From Dyella kyungheensis (GTDB lineage Bacteria > Pseudomonadota > Gammaproteobacteria > Xanthomonadales > Rhodanobacteraceae), in the NCBI RefSeq assembly GCF_016905005.1, contig NZ_JADIKC010000001.1:310001-374000 (forward strand): 64,000 nucleotides of DNA, given 5' to 3'. How positions within the stretch are numbered: position 1 is the stretch's first letter; each line of letters begins with the position of its first letter. Shown piece by piece: positions 54,049 to 61,830 of the stretch. A program made the position numbers and the translations under genes. Under the pieces are notes generated by a model, which ran no database searches, was not told where the DNA came from, and was given only the letters and a program-made list of their open reading frames with translations.

Positions 54049-55563
54049 ATGAACCACACACCGCATACGCTGCTGATCAATCCGACCATCACGTCGCGTT
54101 CCAGCGCGCGCTTTCCGTTGGCGTTGCTGCATCTGTCGACCACGCTGGATCGCGACGGCAGCAGCCGCATCATCGACGGCAACATGGATCGCGACTTCGT
54201 CGACAAGACGCTGCACGCGCTGGACGAACGCAGCTGCACGGCGGTCGGCATCAGCGTGATGGGCGGACCGCAGATCGAGCCGGCCATTGCGGTATCGCAG
54301 GCCATCCGCGCGCATCGGCCGGATGTACCCATCGTGTGGGGCGGCTATTTCCCCACGCTGTACACCGAGACGGCGCTGCGGGCGCCCTACGTGGATTACG
54401 CGATTCGGGGGCAGGGCGAAGACAGCATGCCCGAACTGATCGCCGCGCTGCATGCGGGCGATACGGCGAAACTTCCCACCATCAACGGGCTTTCATGGCT
54501 GCGCGATGGAGAACTGGTGCACAACGCGAGCCGGCCGTTCTCGCGCAACGGACCGCCGGTAGTGCTGCCCTACGACAAACTCGGCGACCCGCGTCGTTAT
54601 TTGGCGCGCACGTTCCTGGGCCGCCGCACGGCGGCGCACCAGGCCTCGGTGGGTTGCCGTTTCCGCTGCACCTTCTGCGGCGTGGCCGCGATGTTCGGCG
54701 GCGCCACCGCGCTGCCGCCGATGGCCCGCCTGGAGCGCGACCTTCAATACCTGAAGTACGAACTGGGCGCCGATTCCATCCAGTACTTCGACCACAATTT
54801 CTTCGACCGCGAGCAGGACATGATTCCGCTGCTGGAAATCATGGCGCGCTACGAATTGCCGTGGTGGTGCTACGCACGCGCGGATGCGTTGCTCAATCTG
54901 TCGGAAAGCACCTGGAAACTGGTGCGCAAGAGCAAGCTGCGCATGGCCTATATCGGCGCGGAATCGGCCAGCCCAAGCATGCTCAAGGAAATCCGCAAGG
55001 GCACGCGCCCCGACCAGACGCTGGCCGTGGCCGAACTGTGCCGGCGCCAGGGCGTGATCCCGGAGCTGTCGTTCATGGTGGCGCCGCCGGAGAACACGGA
55101 AGAGGAAACCGAGCACACCTTCGAGTTCATTCGCGAACTCAAGCGTGTCAATCCGCAGTCGGAGATCATCGTCTACGTCTACACGCCGCTGCCGGAAAGC
55201 AGCAAGCATGAGAAGGACCGCGGCAAGCGCGCCTCGACGCCGCTGCGCGATCAGCAGGGCGAGCCGCTGGTGTTTCCCTCGACGCCCGAGGAGTGGACGC
55301 AGAAGCAGTGGGTGGACTATGCCTGCCATGCGGATGCGCCCTGGCTCAACGACAAGCTGCGCCGACGCATCCACGATTTCGTCACCGTGTTGCGTTGCCG
55401 CTATCCCACCGTACAGGACTTGCGCTCGCCGACCTGGGCCAAGCGCACGCTGGCGGCGGCGGCATCGTGGCGCTATCGGCTGCGGCGCTACGACAGTCCG
55501 TGGGAATTGAATCTCGCCAATCGCATCGTCCGCCTTCGCATGCCCCAGGTATCGGGACTCTGA
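54049..55563 (+). CDS. B12-binding-domain radical SAM enzyme A
   Basis: 504 residues. The N-terminal ~130 residues are a cobalamin-binding-like Rossmann domain (LLINPTITSRSSARFPLALLHLSTTLD, VPIVWGGYFPTLY), followed by a radical SAM barrel with the CxxxCxxC cluster at C203, C207 and C210 (GCRFRCTFCGVAAMFGG). The DxHHxxG cobalamin motif is not obvious in the N-terminal domain, so cobalamin binding is unproven. BchE/rSAM methyltransferase relatives do C-methylation or ring chemistry. It sits mid-operon between methyltransferase B and two GT4 genes, suggesting modification of the glycan or its lipid carrier. Confidence 0.85.
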   Translation: MNHTPHTLLINPTITSRSSARFPLALLHLSTTLDRDGSSRIIDGNMDRDFVDKTLHALDERSCTAVGISVMGGPQIEPAIAVSQAIRAHRPDVPIVWGGYFPTLYTETALRAPYVDYAIRGQGEDSMPELIAALHAGDTAKLPTINGLSWLRDGELVHNASRPFSRNGPPVVLPYDKLGDPRRYLARTFLGRRTAAHQASVGCRFRCTFCGVAAMFGGATALPPMARLERDLQYLKYELGADSIQYFDHNFFDREQDMIPLLEIMARYELPWWCYARADALLNLSESTWKLVRKSKLRMAYIGAESASPSMLKEIRKGTRPDQTLAVAELCRRQGVIPELSFMVAPPENTEEETEHTFEFIRELKRVNPQSEIIVYVYTPLPESSKHEKDRGKRASTPLRDQQGEPLVFPSTPEEWTQKQWVDYACHADAPWLNDKLRRRIHDFVTVLRCRYPTVQDLRSPTWAKRTLAAAASWRYRLRRYDSPWELNLANRIVRLRMPQVSGL

Positions 55564-55566
55564 GCC

Positions 55567-56694
55567 GTGCCGCCATTGCATGTCGCGCAGCTCAACTACT
55601 TCCCCGCACCGGATGGCCTGGGTCTGGCCGAAGCGCTGGAGGCATGGCCGTCGCTGGTGGACATCGCCGAATCGGCCGCCAGTGCAGGTACGCGCGTCAC
55701 GGTGATCCAGCTGGCCGCACAGGCCGAACAACTCCATCGCAACGGGGTGACCTATCACTTCGTGCCGGCGTATGACACCAGCGTCACCGAGCGGGCGCGC
55801 CGGGTGGCACGGCTGCTCGATGCGATCAACGCGGATGTCGCGCATGTGCACAGTCTGGGTGCGGCGGGCGATGCGTACGCGCTGTCGCGCGAGTTGCCGA
55901 ATCTCCCGATCCTGCTGCAGGACCATGCCGACCGCGTGCCATCACGCTGGCGCCGTTCGCGCTGGCGGCGCTGGTACGCCGCCGTGCATGGCATGGCGTT
56001 CACAGCCGCCGAGCTGGCGCGTCCCTTCGTGACGGCCGATCTGGTGAACCCGTCCACGCGCGTGTTCGTGATCCCCGAATCCACCAGCCGCTTCACTCCG
56101 GGGAGCCGTGCGCAGGCGCGCGAGCAGACCGGCCTGCACGGCGACCCTGGCGTGCTCTGGGTGGGTCATCTGCAATCGGGCAAGGACCCGTTGACGGTAC
56201 TGGACGGCATCGCCGAAGCGTCCATGCGGCTGCCGCAGCTGCAGTTGTGGTGCGCCTTCGGCAGTGCGCCCTTGCTGGACCAGGTGCAACGGCGCATCGA
56301 CGGCGACGACCGCCTGGCGGGGCGCGTGCATCTGCTGGGCAAGGTGTCGCACGAACACGTGCAGTCGCTGATGCGCGCCGCCGACCTGTTCGTCTCGGGC
56401 AGTCATGCGGAGAGCTGCGGTTATGCCGTGCTGGAAGCCATGGCCTGCGGCGTGACGCCGGTGGTGACCGATATTCCTTCGTTTCGCGCGCTGGTCGGCG
56501 AGGTCGGCCGGCTCTGGCCGCGCGGCGACGCCAAGGCGCTGGCCGATGCGCTGTTGCGAAGCGCTGCTCAGCGGCCGTCGCCTGCAGAAGTACGTGCGCA
56601 TTTCGATGATGCCTTGTCGCCGCAGGCGCTGGGACGGCGCTGGGGCGAAGCCTACGCGCAGCTGTTGTACGTGCGACGGGAGGTCACGCCATGA
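55567..56694 (+). CDS. GT4-type glycosyltransferase 1
   Basis: 375 residues from GTG 55567, 3 nt after the previous stop. GT-B fold with the UDP/GDP-sugar pattern LWVGHLQSGKDPLTVLDGIAEA in the middle and GSHAESCGYAVLEAMACGVTPVVTDIPSFRALV (E-x7-E motif) near the C-terminus. It adds another sugar to the repeat unit. The N-terminal acceptor-binding half (VAQLNYFPAPDGLG) is unusual in length but intact. Confidence 0.88.
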   Translation: MPPLHVAQLNYFPAPDGLGLAEALEAWPSLVDIAESAASAGTRVTVIQLAAQAEQLHRNGVTYHFVPAYDTSVTERARRVARLLDAINADVAHVHSLGAAGDAYALSRELPNLPILLQDHADRVPSRWRRSRWRRWYAAVHGMAFTAAELARPFVTADLVNPSTRVFVIPESTSRFTPGSRAQAREQTGLHGDPGVLWVGHLQSGKDPLTVLDGIAEASMRLPQLQLWCAFGSAPLLDQVQRRIDGDDRLAGRVHLLGKVSHEHVQSLMRAADLFVSGSHAESCGYAVLEAMACGVTPVVTDIPSFRALVGEVGRLWPRGDAKALADALLRSAAQRPSPAEVRAHFDDALSPQALGRRWGEAYAQLLYVRREVTP

Positions 56695-57803
56695 AGCTGG
56701 CACTGGTCGTGCCGGGCGGCGTCGATCGCACCGGCGAATTTCGCGTCATTCCCGTGCTGCTGGCGTTGATCCGGCGGCTGGCCCGCGAGCACGAAGTACA
56801 CGTATTCGCCCTGCGCCAGGAAGCCTCGGCCGATTGCTGGTCCCTGGCTGGCGCGCGCATCCATAACATTGGCGACGGCTGGTCGCGGCTGCGCGCGATC
56901 CGCGCCATCCGCGACGAACACAAGCGGGCGCCGTTCGACCTGGTGCATGCGATCTTCTCGGGCTCGTGCAGCATGGTGGCCGTCGCGGCGGCGATCCTGC
57001 TTGGACTGCCGAGCTTCGTGCATATCGCCGGCGGTGAACTGGTGGCCCTGGACGAGATCGACTACGGTGGCCGCCGTCGCTGGAAAGGACGATTGCGCGA
57101 AGCACTCGTGTTGCGCGCCGCCGATGCCGTGACCGCGGCCAGCGTGCCGATCATCGAATCCCTGCAGGCGCTCGGACTGAAAGCGCGCCGCGTGCCGCTG
57201 GGCGTGGATCTGCGCGCCTGGTCGCCACTGCCGCCGCGCTGCCGGCGTACGGGCCGCGCACGGCTGATCCATGTCGCCAGCCTCAACCGCGTCAAGGACC
57301 AGGCCACGCTGTTGCGCGCGCTGACCGTGCTGGTGGAAGCGGGCGTGGATTTCCAGATGGATATCGTCGGCGTGGATACGCTGGACGGCGAGATCCAGCG
57401 GCTCGCGCACGACCTCGGCCTCGATCGGCACGTGCATTTCCACGGCTTCAAGACGCAGCGTGAGCTGCGGCCGATGATGGAGGCCGCCGACGTGCTGGTG
57501 ATGTCGTCGCGTCACGAAGCCGGACCGCTGGTGTTGCTCGAGGCGGCGGTGATGGGCCTGCCCACCGTGGGCACGGCCGTGGGCCATATCGCGGAATGGT
57601 CGCCGACCGCTGCGCTGGCGGTGCCGGTGGGCGACTGGGCGGCACTGGCCGAGGCGATCGGCCGCGTGCTGGAAGACGATGAGCTGCGCCTGCGTCTGGC
57701 CGTTGCCGCGCAGCGGCGTGCGGTGACGGAAGACGCCGACTACACCGCCCGCACGTTCGAGGCGCTCTATCTGCAGGTGCTGACGGCGGATTCGGCGCGT
57801 TAA
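56691..57803 (+). CDS. GT4-type glycosyltransferase 2
   Basis: 370 residues, four-base overlap with the previous gene. GT-B fold with LIHVASLNRVKDQATLLRALTVLVEAG, HFHGFKTQRELRPMMEAADVLVMSSRHEAGPLVLLEAAVMGLPTVGT (E-x7-E region) and DWAALAEAIGRVLEDD. It ends the plus-strand operon; the next gene is convergent, overlapping by four bases. The N-terminus (ALVVPGGVDRTGEFRVIPVLLALI) is a typical GT4 acceptor site. Confidence 0.9.
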   Translation: MKLALVVPGGVDRTGEFRVIPVLLALIRRLAREHEVHVFALRQEASADCWSLAGARIHNIGDGWSRLRAIRAIRDEHKRAPFDLVHAIFSGSCSMVAVAAAILLGLPSFVHIAGGELVALDEIDYGGRRRWKGRLREALVLRAADAVTAASVPIIESLQALGLKARRVPLGVDLRAWSPLPPRCRRTGRARLIHVASLNRVKDQATLLRALTVLVEAGVDFQMDIVGVDTLDGEIQRLAHDLGLDRHVHFHGFKTQRELRPMMEAADVLVMSSRHEAGPLVLLEAAVMGLPTVGTAVGHIAEWSPTAALAVPVGDWAALAEAIGRVLEDDELRLRLAVAAQRRAVTEDADYTARTFEALYLQVLTADSAR

Positions 57804-59047
57804 GTACGAGCGGCGGGGGCTTGGGCCAGCGCGGCACGCACCACGTACATGGTGTCCATGCGCGGCACCGAGCGGGTCAGCAGGGTGAAGATGCGCAGCC
57901 ACTGCCGCGACTTCAGCCAGGGCGTGGCCTGCAGCCACAGCTGGGTGCGCAGCATGTCCTCGCGCTCCTGCCGCGCTTCCTTCGAAGGCCGCAGGCGATG
58001 GGCGACATAGGAGCCCACTTCACGCGCCGAACGTACCCATTCGAAGCCTGCCCACGCGTGAATCCAAAGCTCCGAACACGACGCCTGGGTCAGCGTCTGG
58101 TGCCGCGACACGCTGCGCAACAGGGCATGGCAGTCGAGTTCCAGTTCGTACAGCAACGCAGCCGGCACGGCGTGCTGGTAATAGCGCGCGACCAGCCGCA
58201 GCGGCGGCAGCGCCCACCACGGGGTCTCGCCGGTGTCGCGGTTCCGCAGTACATGCCAGTCGCTGCGAAGCATGCGCGAGGCGAGCAGCGAAATATCGTT
58301 GAGATGGATCAGCCGCAGCGAACGGCCGCAGACATTGCCGGCGGCATGCAGCAACAGATGGCTCATCAACGCGCCCAACGACGGATAGGCATTGATGCCC
58401 GGCTGCGGATCGCGCGGATAGACGCGCTCGGTGATGTCGACCACCGACACCGGCAGCCGTTCCTGGATGCGCGTATGCAGTTCGATGTTGACCGGCGTAT
58501 CGCGATGCTCGCCCAGGCTCATCACCGGCTTGCCCGATGCAGGCTTGTACACGCGATGCTTCCAGGACGCGAACGATGGGACGTAGCCGAGTGCTTCCAG
58601 CAGGTGTCCGGCGCGCTCCGCCTCGGCGTCGCTGACCAGCAGGTCGATGTCCGCCATCGGCCGTTCGCCGGGCGTATAGATGCCCAGCGCATGCAGCGCC
58701 GAACCCTTCAACGCGACCAGCGCGATGCCGGCGTCGCGGGCATCGGCATCGATGCGGTCGAGCAGGGCGGCGATGCGTTGATGACGTTGCGCCACATGTT
58801 CGTACTGGCTGTCGATGAAGCGGTTCCAGGCCGGGTTCTGCCAGCGCGGGCAGACCGACAGCAGCGGCGCGACGCCGTGCGCCGCGGCCACCGCGGTGGC
58901 CAGCCGCCATTCGAGTTCCGTCCAGTCCGGCGTTTCGCCGCTGGGATGGGCCAGTTCGGCCGCCAACGTTTCCGTGGTGCGCTCCAGCGCCGACTTGATC
59001 ACGCCCAGCGGCGGCAATGTGGCAGCCACCTGCGAGGCATCACACAT
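57800..59047 (-). CDS. Nucleotidyltransferase-like protein (PF14907 type)
   Basis: 415 residues. The family features are LVALKGSALHALGIYTPGERPMADIDLLV, with the G-S and D-x-D residues of a nucleotidyltransferase fold, and NIELHTRIQERLP downstream. Proteins of this kind accompany HPr-kinase-like proteins in lasso peptide and exopolysaccharide/exosortase clusters; their substrate is unknown. It overlaps the end of the radical SAM gene by 8 nt, so they form one transcript. A kinase of the expected partner type is encoded at 60671-61693. Confidence 0.85.
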   Translation of the reverse strand: MCDASQVAATLPPLGVIKSALERTTETLAAELAHPSGETPDWTELEWRLATAVAAAHGVAPLLSVCPRWQNPAWNRFIDSQYEHVAQRHQRIAALLDRIDADARDAGIALVALKGSALHALGIYTPGERPMADIDLLVSDAEAERAGHLLEALGYVPSFASWKHRVYKPASGKPVMSLGEHRDTPVNIELHTRIQERLPVSVVDITERVYPRDPQPGINAYPSLGALMSHLLLHAAGNVCGRSLRLIHLNDISLLASRMLRSDWHVLRNRDTGETPWWALPPLRLVARYYQHAVPAALLYELELDCHALLRSVSRHQTLTQASCSELWIHAWAGFEWVRSAREVGSYVAHRLRPSKEARQEREDMLRTQLWLQATPWLKSRQWLRIFTLLTRSVPRMDTMYVVRAALAQAPAART

Positions 59048-60518
59048 GACACGAGGTCCTGGGCCGCAGCGTCACCTGCTCGGCGCCCGTGCGATGAACG
59101 GCCTCGGTCGCGATCAGGGCATCCCAGCGCGCGTCGAGTGCGTGCGAAGCCGTGCGGTGGCGATCGGCATGGCCGACCACTTTCCACTGCTGCACGATCA
59201 CCTGTTCGTGCAGCAGGTCGCGTACGTGGCGGTAGAACTCCGAATCGTAGGCACCCTGGAACATCATCGCCAGGTCGCCGCTGTCCTGCCAATGCGTCTT
59301 CTCGCCGAGCTGCGCCTTTACCTGCTCGTAGAAACGCGTGCCGGGCAGGGGATAGGACACGCTGACGCCGATGTCGTCGGGTGCGGCGCGGGTGATCAGG
59401 TCGCGCGTGGCCATCAGGTCTTCGAGATGCTCGCCGAGGTAGCCGAGCTGGATGAAGTAGCCGACCCGGATGCGCGCCGCGCCCAGGCGTTCGCGCGCGA
59501 TGATCAGGTCTTCGACCGTGGTGCCCTTGTTCATGTGGTCGAGCACGCGCTGGCTGCCGCTCTCGGCGCCGATCCACGCCTCGGCGCAACCGGCGTGGCT
59601 CAATGCGGTGGCCATGCGCTCGCTGATCAGGTCGGCGCGGGTCTGGATGGTGAAGGGAATCGAGCCGTTCGATGCGTTGACATGGGCTGCGAACGCTTCG
59701 ACCCAATCCACGTGGAAACCGAAGATGTCATCGGCGAGCCAGATGTGATCCGCCTGGAAGGTTTGCTTGAGATAGGTCATCTCCGCCGCCACGTCTTCGG
59801 CGGTACGGCGGTTGTAGTGGTTGCCCCAGATCGGCTTGGCGCACCAGTTGCAGCGGAACGGACAGCCGCGCGATGCCGCCATGTTGAGGCTGAAGTAACC
59901 GTGACGTTCGCGCCACAGCGTGCGGTAGCGCTCGATATCGACCAGATCCCAGGCCGGCTGGCCGACGATGCGCGGATCGGGCGGCACCGCGCCCACGCGC
60001 GTCAGTTGCATCTGTCCGCCCACCATCGCGGCGACGCCGGAGAGATTGGCCACCCATTCGCGCGTGCGGATCGCCGGGTTCTCTTCGATGCGGCGGATCA
60101 ATTCCACCAGCGGCGCGATGCCTTCGCCGATCAACACCGCATCGGCGCCGGCGGCAAGGAAGGCATCGGGTTGATCGGAGGCATCGGAGCCCGCCACGAT
60201 CACCCGCGCGCCTTTCGCGTGCGCCAGGGCGATCATCTCGCAGGCGGCGTCGCGCATGCGCCCAAGACACATCTTGGTGAGATAGTTGAAGTTGTCTTCG
60301 TAGATGACCACCACGTCGGGCGAGGACGCGTTCAACGAGGCCTCGTACTCTTCCACGCCCTCGGCGAGCATGGCGTCGAACAGGGAAACCTGGTGGCCCA
60401 TGCGCCGCAGCAGCGCAGCCACCTGCATGGTGGCCAGCGGCGGGTAGGGCTTGCCACGTTCCCATTGCTTGCGGTCGAACCTCAGGAAGTAGGAGTGGCC
60501 CACCTGAATCGTTAGCAT
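59040..60518 (-). CDS. B12-binding-domain radical SAM enzyme B
   Basis: 492 residues. The N-terminal domain (about 1-160) resembles the cobalamin-binding fold: PPLATMQVAALLRRMGHQVSLFDAM, VVIYEDNFNYLTKMCLGRMRD, GARVIVAGSDASDQPDAFLAAGADAVLIGEG. The radical SAM cluster is C219, C223, C226 (GCPFRCNWC). As with the homologue at 54049, the canonical DxHHxxG loop is not evident. C-terminal residues (about 410-492) form an extra domain. ATG 60518 follows GAGG. Together with the nucleotidyltransferase it forms a two-gene unit divergent from an HPr-kinase-like gene. Confidence 0.85.
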   Translation of the reverse strand: MLTIQVGHSYFLRFDRKQWERGKPYPPLATMQVAALLRRMGHQVSLFDAMLAEGVEEYEASLNASSPDVVVIYEDNFNYLTKMCLGRMRDAACEMIALAHAKGARVIVAGSDASDQPDAFLAAGADAVLIGEGIAPLVELIRRIEENPAIRTREWVANLSGVAAMVGGQMQLTRVGAVPPDPRIVGQPAWDLVDIERYRTLWRERHGYFSLNMAASRGCPFRCNWCAKPIWGNHYNRRTAEDVAAEMTYLKQTFQADHIWLADDIFGFHVDWVEAFAAHVNASNGSIPFTIQTRADLISERMATALSHAGCAEAWIGAESGSQRVLDHMNKGTTVEDLIIARERLGAARIRVGYFIQLGYLGEHLEDLMATRDLITRAAPDDIGVSVSYPLPGTRFYEQVKAQLGEKTHWQDSGDLAMMFQGAYDSEFYRHVRDLLHEQVIVQQWKVVGHADRHRTASHALDARWDALIATEAVHRTGAEQVTLRPRTSCHV

Positions 60519-60670
60519 CTTCGACGTGCCTCAATCGTTCAGCGTTCAACGCTTGTCCGAGGTGAGTGCCGGGGAAACTGAGCGCGGTTGCGGCCTGTGG
60601 CGAAAATATTTCGATGTCGCGGCGCGAAACCTTGTGTTATCACAGCGCCGCATCCTGCTGAACGACGTCC

Positions 60671-61693
60671 ATGGCCCACAGCGCAGACCTACCGACGGGC
60701 GAACTGAGCCCCGACCCCTTTCTCGAGCGGACGCCTGAACGGTGTTCGATGGACGTCCATGTGCTGGGCGTCCACGTCCGTTTCCATAGCGACAGCGCCG
60801 CCTTGCTGAACGTGGCGGCGATGGCCTATGCGGGCCTGCCCCCGCATGTACTGCCGGTCACGCCACCGGACTTGCTGGTGGAGCTGCGGCTGGGGCCTGC
60901 ACGGGTGCTGCCGCCGGGGCATGAACCACCGCCGGTCAACCTGCAATCGGGTGCGGGCTTCCTGTGCGGCGTGATGGACGCGTGCAACTACGCGGTGCTG
61001 TTCCCCGAGCAGCATCGCGCGCTCGTGGTCGCCTCGCCGGACATGCTGGAACGGCCGTATCACCTGCGTTACGAGCTGATCGAGTTCAGCGTGTTCACGC
61101 TGGCCACGCGCGCACTGGGGCTGGCGCCGCTGCATGGCGCCTGCGTCGGCTGGCAGGGCCGCGGCGCGCTGGTGATGGGCGACAGCGGCGCGGGCAAGTC
61201 GACGCTGGCCTTGCACAGCCTGCTGCGCGGCATGGATTTCCTGTCCGAGGATGCGGTGTTCGTGCATCCCGAAAGCGGCCTGGCCACCGGCGTGGCCAAT
61301 TATCTGCACGTGCAGCGCGATGCGCTGCATTTCATCGACGACGCCGGGCAACGCCGATGGATCGAACAGTCGCCCACGATTCATCGCCGCAGCGGCGTGG
61401 AGAAATACGAAGTGGATCTGCGCGACGGGCGTGGCCGCCTCGCGCAGGAGCCCCTGGAACTGGCCTGCGTGGTGTTCGTATCCCGCCAGCCCGCTGAAAA
61501 TCCGCAGGATCTGGTCCGGCCGGTTCCCGCCGGTGAACTGCTGCCCAGATTGCTCGCCGAACAGCCTTACGCCGCGTCGCAGCTTGGCTGGGATGCCTTC
61601 GTGCAGACCGTGGAGCGCCGTGGCGCCTATGAGCTGCGGCGCGGACGCCACCCCTCGGACTCGGTGGACGCGCTGCTGCAACTGCTTGGCTGA
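60671..61693 (+). CDS. HPr-kinase-like protein
   Basis: 340 residues (start could also be Met at 60749). The Walker A loop GDSGAGKST is at 170-178, followed by LSEDAVFVHPESG, an HPr kinase/phosphorylase-like P-loop fold (HprK-related kinase). No HPr or PTS gene is in the window, and the HprK catalytic His (HxxG) signature is not obvious beyond LHGAC. Such HprK-like proteins are known as tailoring kinases in lasso peptide clusters and are also seen with nucleotidyltransferases in exopolysaccharide loci. Divergent from the radical SAM gene across 152 bp. Confidence 0.8.
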   Translation: MAHSADLPTGELSPDPFLERTPERCSMDVHVLGVHVRFHSDSAALLNVAAMAYAGLPPHVLPVTPPDLLVELRLGPARVLPPGHEPPPVNLQSGAGFLCGVMDACNYAVLFPEQHRALVVASPDMLERPYHLRYELIEFSVFTLATRALGLAPLHGACVGWQGRGALVMGDSGAGKSTLALHSLLRGMDFLSEDAVFVHPESGLATGVANYLHVQRDALHFIDDAGQRRWIEQSPTIHRRSGVEKYEVDLRDGRGRLAQEPLELACVVFVSRQPAENPQDLVRPVPAGELLPRLLAEQPYAASQLGWDAFVQTVERRGAYELRRGRHPSDSVDALLQLLG

Positions 61694-61830
61694 GCCGGGC
61701 AACCTTCCGCTTCCCGCCTGGCACCTACGGGCATGGGAGCTGAAGCGGATCGAGGTGTTTTTCTGCACTGTCATCAGGTGCCAACTGTGCCGCGACGGGC
61801 GCGTGTAAGACACCGCGTGGTTGCCTAGTC

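Noticed and set aside
60526-60738. GTG-start ORF across the divergent promoter region of the radical SAM and kinase genes
   Set aside because: It overlaps the kinase start in another frame, lacks a ribosome site and looks like chance open frame in GC-rich DNA.
61733-61828. 31-codon ORF between the HPr-kinase-like and ABC genes, as a possible RiPP precursor
   Set aside because: No Shine-Dalgarno, no lasso-type leader Thr or ring acceptor, and no leader/core pattern. It ends 2 nt before the exporter start, but that alone is not evidence.
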